Below, one piece after another: positions 1-6,009 of a stretch of DNA of 14,183 nt. The first letter of the stretch is position 1, and each line of letters begins with the position of its first letter. The stretch spans positions 1 to 14,183 of the forward strand of contig JAKBCE010000062.1 of NCBI GenBank assembly GCA_021808195.1, written 5' to 3'. The translations under genes and the position numbers were made by a program. The stretch is from Pseudomonadota bacterium (GTDB taxonomy: Bacteria; Pseudomonadota; Gammaproteobacteria; Steroidobacterales; Steroidobacteraceae). Below the pieces are notes generated by a model. That model searched no databases and was not told the DNA's origin. It saw only the letters and a program-made list of their open reading frames with translations.

Positions 1-216
1 TGGGAACGCACGCAGTTCATGGAAGTGACCTCTACAAGGGAGACTGTTGAGGCAAATCGCAAGGCTGGCCCGGCGCGGGATCAAGCCGTACAGAGCGCAG
101 CGCGATTCACACCGGGGCATAACGCGAAACGGTCGGCACCGTTGACGGTGCGCAGGCGACGCTCGAGTGCCCGACGGTGATGGTGCCTCAGACTTCTGCG
201 AGGCGATAGACGTCAG
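1..216. other. Left edge, no confident gene
   Basis: I see no recognisable gene here. The first plus-strand frame is open from base 1 to a TGA at 178-180. It could be the 3' end of a gene entering from the left, but its 59 codons end in an arginine-rich tail and match no family I know. A 6-bp hairpin (GCACCG, loop TTGA, CGGTGC) lies at 136-151, inside that frame. Longer plus-strand frames at 167-484 overlap the minus-strand ORF and terminator and look like shadows. Confidence 0.35.
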
Positions 217-242
217 AAAACCGCGACATCCGGGTGTCGCGG
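217..242 (-). terminator. Rho-independent terminator ending the leftward deacetylase transcript
   Basis: Read on the minus strand, CCGCGACA and TGTCGCGG form a perfect 8-bp stem around a 6-base loop (221-242), followed at once by TTTT (217-220). The hairpin sits 8 bases after the stop codon of the small ORF at 250-432 and about 215 bases after the deacetylase stop. It is the natural end of leftward transcription. The U-tract is present only in the minus-strand orientation. Confidence 0.7.
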
Positions 243-249
243 GTTGGAG

Positions 250-432
250 TCAGGTGCCCGTGATGAGCAGGTCCATTGCGGCCATGATCTTCAGCCGCTC
301 CTCTGGAACGGCGGCACTTCGCGGGCCCAGATGGGCCGCGGCGATGCCGGCGAGTTCCGGGGTGACCGGAATAGCGCCTTCTCCGTTTACCCCAATCATC
401 GGCGCGAGCGTGGCGATGGGATCTCTAGACAA
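250..432 (-). CDS. Small ORF of unknown function, in frame after the deacetylase stop
   Basis: A 60-codon frame from a TTG start (432) to TGA (250-252) lies between the deacetylase stop and the leftward terminator. It is in the same frame as the deacetylase. After the deacetylase TGA (457-459) the frame stays open for 69 codons. Codon third positions are GC-rich like the neighbouring genes, and it contains alanine- and proline-rich stretches such as AIPVTPELAGIAAAHLGP. I do not recognise a family. It could be a real small gene, a 3' UTR that happens to be open, or the eroded end of a longer ancestral protein. No clear Shine-Dalgarno precedes the TTG. The terminator directly behind it shows the region is probably transcribed, but not that it is translated. 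Confidence 0.25.
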   Translation of the reverse strand: MSRDPIATLAPMIGVNGEGAIPVTPELAGIAAAHLGPRSAAVPEERLKIMAAMDLLITGT

Positions 433-456
433 AGTCTGCGATTTAAGATCACTGGA

Positions 457-1368
457 TCAAGATGAGGCTGCAGCGGTGATCTGAACCGGTGGGCTGATGA
501 GCCCCCGTGCGCTCAAGACCTGGCGCATCGGCGCGAACGCGAACTCCCGCAGCACGCGGTTGAGCCGCGCCTCGCAGCGGTGCAGGTTGGTGTAATGGCG
601 CAAGCGCGACAGCGCGCCGACCCGGATGCGCGGTTGACCGGGATCGATCTCCCAGGGATGCAGATAGAACGGGAACGCCTGGCCGCGCCCGTTGATCTGG
701 CGCAGCCCGGCGCGAGTCAGCCAGTACGGGAAGATGCGAAAGTACCCGCCGCCGCACACCGGCACCTTGGTGCCGAAGACACTGGCCGGAACCATGGGGA
801 ACTCCACGAGCGTTCGGCCCGAGGGGGCCGTGAAGTGCCCGGGCTCCGGTGAGGCGTCCGGAATGCCGTAGCGGTCGTGGCGGATCGGGAAGATCGAGGA
901 GTCGTAGGCGAAGCCTAGGTCGATGAGCGTATCGAGCGCCCAGAGCGTCTTGCGGATGACCGAGAAGCTCGCGGCCCGGTAGCCAAGCACCGCGTCACCC
1001 AGCGCGTCCTCGAGCATGCCCTTGGCCCGGGCCGTTTCTTCCCGGAACTCCTCGGGGCTCTGCTCGTAGATCAGCTGATGCGAGTAGCCGTGGCAGGCCA
1101 CTTCATGGCCGCACTCGGCAATGCGGCGCACCAGCGCGGGGTAACGCTCGGCCACCCAGCCCAGCACGAAAAACGTCCCGGAGACGCCGCGCTCCTGAAG
1201 CAGCGCGAGCAGCCGCTCGGTATTGCGCTCGACGCGGCACTCACGGCTCGACCAGCTGTCGCGCGAGACGGCCGAGGCCAGGGCGGCGACATGGAAATAG
1301 TCCTCCACGTCGACGGTGAAGGCATTCAGGGGGCCGCGCGGGTCCGGCCGGGGGCTTGCACTGTCCAT
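457..1368 (-). CDS. XrtA/PEP-CTERM-locus polysaccharide deacetylase (NodB-like, DUF3473 type)
   Basis: This 303-residue protein belongs to the NodB-like carbohydrate esterase fold, in the subfamily linked to XrtA exopolysaccharide loci. The family is expected to N-deacetylate an exopolysaccharide at the envelope. Visible motifs in order are TVDVEDYF (18-25, the metal-binding aspartate motif in this subfamily's form), SGTFFVLGW (63-71), HGYSH (93-97, the two metal-ligand histidines), YRAASFS (130-136), GGYFR (207-211) and YLHPWEID (235-242). The length fits the family. I start at the ATG at 1366-1368, 14 residues before the conserved NAFTVDVEDYF block. The open frame continues upstream to 1635 but would run through a terminator and the PEP-CTERM gene, so I reject that extension. 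No good Shine-Dalgarno is visible, and a small CCACT/AGTGG inverted repeat sits at 1375-1386 just before the start. No signal peptide is seen. The chemistry is family knowledge and the substrate is unknown. Confidence 0.9.
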   Translation of the reverse strand: MDSASPRPDPRGPLNAFTVDVEDYFHVAALASAVSRDSWSSRECRVERNTERLLALLQERGVSGTFFVLGWVAERYPALVRRIAECGHEVACHGYSHQLIYEQSPEEFREETARAKGMLEDALGDAVLGYRAASFSVIRKTLWALDTLIDLGFAYDSSIFPIRHDRYGIPDASPEPGHFTAPSGRTLVEFPMVPASVFGTKVPVCGGGYFRIFPYWLTRAGLRQINGRGQAFPFYLHPWEIDPGQPRIRVGALSRLRHYTNLHRCEARLNRVLREFAFAPMRQVLSARGLISPPVQITAAASS

Positions 1369-1424
1369 GGGGCGCCACTGTAGTGGATTTCGGCGGCGAG
1401 GGCAGCGGCGGGCGGCTGAAACGA

Positions 1425-1448
1425 GAACGGCCCCTGGCGGGGCCGTTC
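1425..1448 (-). terminator. Terminator between the first PEP-CTERM gene and the deacetylase
   Basis: GAACGGCCCC and GGGGCCGTTC form a perfect 10-bp stem with a 4-base loop. On the minus strand it is followed by TCTCGTTT, a short and imperfect U-rich stretch. It lies about 47 bases past the PEP-CTERM stop and about 57 bases before the deacetylase start. It probably ends or attenuates the PEP-CTERM transcript. Deacetylase expression then needs readthrough or a weak promoter in those 57 bases, and I could not identify one. Confidence 0.65.
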
Positions 1449-1495
1449 TGCGGGACACAGAAGAGGTGTCCGAGCGACGGGCTGGAATCAGCCGA

Positions 1496-2266
1496 TCAGC
1501 TCTGGCGCGAGGCGCGGCGGCGGCGGTTGATGAACAGCGCGCAGCCGAGGAGGCCGGCGGCGAACATCGCAAGCGCACCCGGCTCCGGCGCCTGGACCAG
1601 CGTGGTGTCCAGACTATAGGACGGATCACCCGCACTGTTGGCCGAGAACATGTCGACGACCGTCAGCGAGTACGAGCGGATGGTTCCGGTAACTGGCCCA
1701 CCCAGGAAAGACCCACCAGTCGAGCCGATCAGGTTGCTCGAGCCGATCAGGTTGCTCGAGCCGCAGGACAGGCCTGACGTGCCGGCCGAATCGCAGAAGT
1801 AGTTGTTATTGGCGTCGAAATACGCTGTCGAGGTCGCAATGCCGCCGACCGCATTGCCGCTGATATCCGCCAGGAACCCATTTTGACCGATCGGCGTGGT
1901 GAACCCCGTGGCGCTGACAGCAATCGTCAGTGGGTCCGTGCTGCAACCCCAGCCCTTCCCGCTGCAGGTGACCGCGGCGCTGGAGAGATCCAGGCCGAAC
2001 ACTCCGTTGAGCGACGGGGCACCGCTGGTGACGCTCGCGTTGATGGACCAACCATTCAGGTTTGGCCCGCCGTAACCCATCAATTCGCTCAAGATAGACG
2101 AGCTAGTGCCCTGGATCAGCACCGTATTCGAGGTCGCGCCGCTCGAGATCATCATTTCCAGGGGGCCGACCGTGGGTGTGAGCACCGCGACCGTGGCGTA
2201 CGCGGTGCTCAACAGCAGCGGGCTGGCCATCACCGCGGCGATTCCGAATTTTGTAAACCGATTCAT
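1496..2266 (-). CDS. PEP-CTERM sorting domain protein, secreted, function unknown
   Basis: This 256-residue exported protein has an N-terminal signal peptide (hydrophobic AAVMASPLLLS, likely cut after TAYA at about residue 24). It ends in a canonical PEP-CTERM tail: APEPGAL near residues 226-232, a hydrophobic segment, then a basic cluster RRRR and a short hydrophilic end. Exosortase XrtA is expected to recognise and process this tail at the inner membrane. The middle is rich in Ser, Thr, Gly and Asn, as usual for these surface proteins, and has Cys pairs such as TCSGKGWGC and CDSAGTSGLSC. I recognise no enzymatic domain. A tandem duplication gives SSNLIG twice near residues 171-182. The ATG at 2264-2266 is supported by an AGGAG Shine-Dalgarno (2275-2279, 8 bases before) and by a sigma-54-type promoter 41 bases upstream. 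Confidence 0.88.
   Translation of the reverse strand: MNRFTKFGIAAVMASPLLLSTAYATVAVLTPTVGPLEMMISSGATSNTVLIQGTSSSILSELMGYGGPNLNGWSINASVTSGAPSLNGVFGLDLSSAAVTCSGKGWGCSTDPLTIAVSATGFTTPIGQNGFLADISGNAVGGIATSTAYFDANNNYFCDSAGTSGLSCGSSNLIGSSNLIGSTGGSFLGGPVTGTIRSYSLTVVDMFSANSAGDPSYSLDTTLVQAPEPGALAMFAAGLLGCALFINRRRRASRQS
1720..1763 (-). repeat. 18-bp tandem repeat within the PEP-CTERM coding sequence
   Basis: TCGAGCCGATCAGGTTGC occurs twice with no gap (1720-1737, 1738-1755), followed by 8 bases of a third copy (1756-1763). The unit is a multiple of three, so copy-number change would add or remove six residues (Ser-Ser-Asn-Leu-Ile-Gly type) without shifting the frame. Perfect identity suggests recent duplication or an actively slipping tract. 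Confidence 0.9.
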
Positions 2267-2307
2267 GATCCGAGCTCCTGGTGGATTTTGCCTTCCGCAG
2301 GGAAGAA

Positions 2308-2323
2308 AGCAAACCCTATGCCA
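2308..2323 (-). promoter_or_regulatory. Sigma-54 (-24/-12) promoter of the first PEP-CTERM gene
   Basis: On the minus strand the site reads TGGCATAGGGTTTGCT. The sigma-54 consensus is TGGCACG-N4-TTGCW, so the -24 GG, the -12 GC and the spacing are exact, with mismatches only at two less critical positions. Transcription would start near 2297, leaving a 5' leader of about 30 bases that contains the AGGAG ribosome site. An AT-rich inverted repeat GATATT-N9-AATATC (2326-2346) lies directly upstream. PrsR-type activators work on sigma-54 promoters, and the gene for the partner kinase PrsK is in this window. Confidence 0.75.
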
Positions 2324-2476
2324 AGGATATTAAATTCAATAATATCAGTAGGATATCGGCATTCAGCTCAGGACCCGGTTTAAGATTGTAAGAATTCTCG
2401 ACGCATCCTGAGTCTTCGGCTCGACGATAAGTTAATTCAGTTCATCGATAAGTCAAACCCCGCCTCTCGAGCCCAT

Positions 2477-2505
2477 GCCACCGCCCGCCGGAGGCGGGCG
2501 GTGGC
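2477..2505 (-). terminator. Strong GC hairpin after the SLOG-membrane gene
   Basis: A perfect 13-bp stem (arms 2477-2489 and 2493-2505, loop of three bases) begins one base after the stop codon of the minus-strand gene ending at 2507. There is no U-tract behind it on either strand, so it may be an incomplete rho-independent terminator or an mRNA-stabilising hairpin. Confidence 0.5.
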
Positions 2506-2506
2506 C

Positions 2507-4342
2507 TCATCCTCGGCCGGGCTCGTGCTCGCGGTGGTAGCGGTGGATCGTCCACAGATAGCTCTCCATCAGCGAGTCCTTGCCGAGGCGGGCCAGCACC
2601 CGCCGGCGGTGCGCCGGGACATTCGTGCGCGCCAGCCGCGCGCGCGCGCGCGCAAAGTGATCGAGCTGGTGGCGGTACTGCCAGAGGAGCTCCCGGGCGG
2701 CCATCTTGTTCTGATGCAGCTCCCAGACCCCGAGCACCAGTGCCGGCAGGCCCAGGACGAACGCGAGGGCGTTGCCCAGGGAAATTCCGTTCGCCAGGGG
2801 CGTGTCCCAGGCGGTCCGGCCGGCCAGGATGATCGCCCCGATGGTCAGGAGAATGAGGATGAACAGGATCCGGCGCAGCCGCAGCGTGCGCCGCCCGATG
2901 CGCTCGAGGCGCTCGACCTTGCGCGCGAAATAAGCGTGCTGGCCTTCCAGCCAGGCCGCTTCGATGGCCGCGAGCGCCGGATCGTGCGCGAGCGGGGCGG
3001 GGCACTCGGCCGGGCGGCCCAGTCCGATCAGCACGCAGGTGAGCCAGCTGAATCCCTCGAAACGGGTGATCCCGACCAGGGCCAGGAGGTCCTGGACATC
3101 GACGAACGGGTCTGCGCCGGCGACCGAGAGGTAGAACTTCACGCGCAGCGTTTCGGCTAACGCGCGGTACATCAGGTGCTTGCTGAACCAGCGGTGTCCT
3201 TCGAGCAGGTAGAAGATGCCGAAACCCGACAGCAACACCAGCAGATAGGCGAACAGCAGCAGGGGACTGGCGACGAATTTGTCGTACGCCAGGTACGACA
3301 GTCCCATCGCGAACGCGCTCAGCGTGAAGAAGACGAACAGGCGATCGGAGCGCACCTGATAGTGCACCGCGAGCGCGTCGGCCTTGCGGTACTGCGCATC
3401 GATGCGCTGAAGCCAGGGTCGCGTCGCGCTCGAGAGCACCTCCTCGGGCAGCGCGCTGAGCAACGAACTCGACGGGTGCGGCGGTACGCCGCGGGCGCGC
3501 AGCTCGCGCAAGTCGCGCTGGTAGGCGTTGAAGTCGGTCAGCTGCGCCTCGAACCACTGCGGCATCGATACCCGGCGCTGCAGCGAGTCATCGCCGAGAC
3601 CGGACAGGTAGCAGGCGCGGCGCGGCGCGTCCCGATCGGGCGGCGCGTCGCCGCGGCGCGTGACGGGAATCCAATACACCAGCGGCGCGTCCGGTTCCTC
3701 CCCCTCGGCGCCGTCGGCCACGAGCACCGGGCGGCACTGCGGCCTGCGGTCCGAGCGCAGACCGAGGTAGCGCAGGACGGTGTCGGCGGTTCCGCCCGAG
3801 CGCACCGACGGCTCCCCGTCCCACACCGCCAGCAGCAGATGGCAGCGCTCGATCAGGGTCCGGGTGAGATTCAGGTAACGGGTATCGCGCCGGGGCGATG
3901 TGCACGCCTCGTCCCGGGCGGCAGCGTCCGGCTCGAGCGGCAGTTCCGTGCAGCGCACCTGCGGGTGGGCGAGGAGCGTCCTGAGCGCCTCGAGCGCCGC
4001 CGGCTCGAAGTCCGCCGCGTAATGTTCCAGGGGCAGCGGCAGCACTGCATCGACGGTGAGGCCCTGTTCGAGTGCGACCCGCGCGGTCAGCAGGTCGGCG
4101 CCGCTCGCCATGCCGGTCATGAGCCGGATCTGCGTATCCGGCAGGAGTGCTCGAATCTGCTCAATGAACGTTCGCACGGCCGCGCGGACGCGCTCGACAT
4201 CCTGCGCAGCGAGATCTCGATGTCCCGAGACGCCGATGACGAACGGCGCATCGTCGCTTAAGTCGCGGGCCGCGTTGTGCTCGGCCGATGCCCATGCATC
4301 GGGATGCGCGGCCGGCAGGATTTCGGGACGGACCGGGTTCAT
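2507..4342 (-). CDS. SLOG-like nucleotide-sensor domain fused to four membrane helices (SLATT-like effector)
   Basis: This is a 611-residue protein. The N-terminal third resembles the SLOG Rossmann-like family, which binds nucleotide-derived ligands: FVIGVSGHRD (34-43), LMTGMASGAD (74-83) and LLLAVWDGEPSVRSGGTAD (169-187). After a variable linker (195-310) come two hairpins of membrane helices, about 335-353 with 359-380 and 491-508 with 522-540. The first is followed by RALAETLRVKFYL (393-405), which resembles the motif after the 2TM core of SLATT effectors. The second is followed by a basic helix. SLOG-SLATT pairings are known from predicted nucleotide-activated conflict systems, where the membrane part is thought to form pores. 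The protein is divergent from the SIR2-TIR/nSTAND pair across 281 bases, which supports a shared system. I chose the ATG at 4340-4342, but no strong Shine-Dalgarno is visible. The domain calls are by eye: SLOG is fairly secure, SLATT less so, and pore formation is inference. Confidence 0.75.
   Translation of the reverse strand: MNPVRPEILPAAHPDAWASAEHNAARDLSDDAPFVIGVSGHRDLAAQDVERVRAAVRTFIEQIRALLPDTQIRLMTGMASGADLLTARVALEQGLTVDAVLPLPLEHYAADFEPAALEALRTLLAHPQVRCTELPLEPDAAARDEACTSPRRDTRYLNLTRTLIERCHLLLAVWDGEPSVRSGGTADTVLRYLGLRSDRRPQCRPVLVADGAEGEEPDAPLVYWIPVTRRGDAPPDRDAPRRACYLSGLGDDSLQRRVSMPQWFEAQLTDFNAYQRDLRELRARGVPPHPSSSLLSALPEEVLSSATRPWLQRIDAQYRKADALAVHYQVRSDRLFVFFTLSAFAMGLSYLAYDKFVASPLLLFAYLLVLLSGFGIFYLLEGHRWFSKHLMYRALAETLRVKFYLSVAGADPFVDVQDLLALVGITRFEGFSWLTCVLIGLGRPAECPAPLAHDPALAAIEAAWLEGQHAYFARKVERLERIGRRTLRLRRILFILILLTIGAIILAGRTAWDTPLANGISLGNALAFVLGLPALVLGVWELHQNKMAARELLWQYRHQLDHFARARARLARTNVPAHRRRVLARLGKDSLMESYLWTIHRYHREHEPGRG
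2637..2653. repeat. Alternating CG dinucleotide tract in the SLOG-membrane gene
   Basis: Seventeen bases of uninterrupted CG alternation encode part of ARARARLAR near residue 566 of the minus-strand protein. The tract could slip, or adopt Z-form DNA. A loss or gain of one unit would frameshift only the last 45 or so residues. Confidence 0.8.
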
Positions 4343-4568
4343 GCTGCGATGCGTATCGGGTGACGCGCCGCGCCGAAGCGACTGCGCGACGATTCTGTAT
4401 CAGGTGTGAAACTCAGGCAAATGGCGCGGCAGGCCGCCGGTCCGGATGGGCAAAAAAAGCCGCGGCGCGCCGATGGACTGTCCTGCGGGGGCAGCGTACC
4501 ATGCAGCGCAAACAACAAGGGTCGCCCGGTTCAGGGAGGGTCCATACACGTGCCATGTTCGAGGGGTA

Positions 4569-4602
4569 TGTCCGCAGGTGATGTCTGTCCGCAAGTAGGA
4601 CA
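4569..4602. promoter_or_regulatory. Possible operator in the divergent intergenic region
   Basis: The 281-base gap (4343-4623) between the divergent genes holds an imperfect direct repeat, TGTCCGCAGGT (4569-4579) and TGTCCGCAAGT (4586-4596), spaced 17 bases start to start. The second copy also belongs to an inverted repeat, TGTCC-N7-GGACA (4586-4602). The pair lies 22-55 bases before the SIR2-TIR start, where a repressor could act. No convincing -35/-10 or -24/-12 promoter was found in the gap on either strand. The site is a guess from symmetry and position. Confidence 0.25.
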
Positions 4603-4623
4603 ATTGCCGATCCGCCGCCGCCC

Positions 4624-6009
4624 ATGACCCACGCTGCAGTACCCCTGATGTCGGGAGCCGTGCTCGACGAGGATGCCTGGGACGATCTTCTGAGTTTCAT
4701 CGAAGATCGGCGGGTCATCCCGATCGTCGGGCCCGAGCTGCTCATGGTGAACGTCGAGGGTCGGCCGCGGCTGCTCTACGACTGGGTCGCCGAGCGGCTC
4801 GCCCAGAAGCTCAACGTCGATGCGCGCGAGCTGCCGTCCGGCTACACGCTGAACGATGTGGTGTGCCTGTTCCTCGCCAATCGCGGGCGGCGCGAGGAGG
4901 CCTACGTGCGGCTGCGCGGGATCCTGAAGGATGCCGAGTTCGAGCCGCCACCCGCTCTGCGCCAGCTGGCGGCGATCACGGATTTCGATCTGTTCGTCTC
5001 GACCACGTTCGATGGGCTTCTCGAGACGGCAGTCAACCGCGAACGCTTCGGCGGGACCCCCACGACCGAGGTGATTGCCTACACACCGAACCGTGTCAAC
5101 GATCTGCCCGCCGAGCGCGAGCGGCTCACCCGGCCGGTGGTGTATCAGCTGTTCGGCAAACTCTCGGCCTCCCCGAGCTACGTGATCTCCGATGAGGATC
5201 TGCTCGAGTACCTCTGCGCGCTGCAAAGCGAGCACCTGGCGCCCGAGCGACTCTTCCACGAGCTCGAGCACAATCATCTGCTCGTCATCGGCAGCAGTCT
5301 CACCAACTGGGTGGCACGGCTCTTTCTGCGCATGGCCAAACGTCAGCGCCTCTCCGCGCCGCGCGACGTCGGGGAAGTGCTCGCCGATGACCATACGCTC
5401 GAGGACGAGCGGCTGGTGAGATTCCTGCACCAGGTGAGCATGCATACCCGTATCTACCGCGGCGCGGAGCGGTTCGTGGCGGAACTGTCCGAGCGCTGGC
5501 AGGCGCGGCGCGCGCCGGCGGCCGCCGCCGGCGCTGCGGGACCGGCGCGCTTTCTGCATCCGGCGCGTGAGATGCCCGACAACGCGGTGTTCATCAGCTA
5601 CGCCCGCGAGGACCTCCCGGCGGTGCAGCGGATCAAAGCGGGACTGGATGCCGCCGGGCTCACCCCCTGGTTCGATCTCGATCAGCTGGAAGTCGGCGAT
5701 GACTTCGATCGCAAGATCCAACGCAATATCGCGCGTTGCTCGTACTTCATTCCGGTGATCTCCGCGAACACGCAGCGGCGCCTGGAGGCGTACTTCCGGC
5801 GCGAGTGGAACTACGCGCTCGATCGGGCCCGCAACATGGCCGACGGTGCGCTGTTCATTCTGCCGGTCAGCCTCGATGCCACGAGCGCCGCCGACGCCAT
5901 CGTGCCGGAGCGTTTCCGGGCATTGCACTTCACCTCGCTGCCGGACGGGGCGGTGACGCCGGAGTTCGCCGCGCGTCTCGCCGAACTCACCCGGGCGCGC
6001 CCGGCATGA
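4624..6009 (+). CDS. SIR2-like domain fused to a C-terminal TIR domain
   Basis: This 461-residue protein has two recognisable parts. The first is SIR2-like: RVIPIVGPELL (30-40), YDWVAERLAQKL (52-63), DLFVSTTFDGLLE (122-134), VVYQLFGKLSASPSYVISD (172-190) and LLVIGSSLTNW (219-229). After an Ala-rich linker (297-306) comes a TIR domain (about 318-455): NAVFISYAREDLPAVQRI (320-337), LTPWFDLDQLEVGDDFDRKI (346-365), CSYFIPVIS (372-380) and YFRREWNYALDRA (390-402). TIR domains of this type hydrolyse or cyclise NAD+, and E394 is the likely catalytic glutamate. In active SIR2 NADases the STTFDGLLE region normally reads TTNxD and the YQLFG region normally carries HG; both key residues seem replaced, so the SIR2 part may be a binding or scaffold domain. 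The stop overlaps the next start (ATGA), so the two genes are translationally coupled. No Shine-Dalgarno distinguishes ATG 4624 from ATG 4648. Confidence 0.85.
   Translation: MTHAAVPLMSGAVLDEDAWDDLLSFIEDRRVIPIVGPELLMVNVEGRPRLLYDWVAERLAQKLNVDARELPSGYTLNDVVCLFLANRGRREEAYVRLRGILKDAEFEPPPALRQLAAITDFDLFVSTTFDGLLETAVNRERFGGTPTTEVIAYTPNRVNDLPAERERLTRPVVYQLFGKLSASPSYVISDEDLLEYLCALQSEHLAPERLFHELEHNHLLVIGSSLTNWVARLFLRMAKRQRLSAPRDVGEVLADDHTLEDERLVRFLHQVSMHTRIYRGAERFVAELSERWQARRAPAAAAGAAGPARFLHPAREMPDNAVFISYAREDLPAVQRIKAGLDAAGLTPWFDLDQLEVGDDFDRKIQRNIARCSYFIPVISANTQRRLEAYFRREWNYALDRARNMADGALFILPVSLDATSAADAIVPERFRALHFTSLPDGAVTPEFAARLAELTRARPA

Noticed and set aside
1369..1635. N-terminal extension of the deacetylase to a start at 1635
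   Set aside because: It would run through the 1425-1448 terminator and overlap the PEP-CTERM coding sequence, and the added residues are a low-complexity Arg/Ala/Ser stretch with no family match.
4531..5928. Long minus-strand open frame opposite SIR2-TIR
   Set aside because: Antisense shadow of a gene with clear SIR2 and TIR motifs on the plus strand.
5736..6005. Upstream extension of the nSTAND protein
   Set aside because: This part lies in a different frame of the TIR-coding region. The ATG at 6006 overlapping the TGA stop and the conserved nSTAND entry motif just after it set the start.
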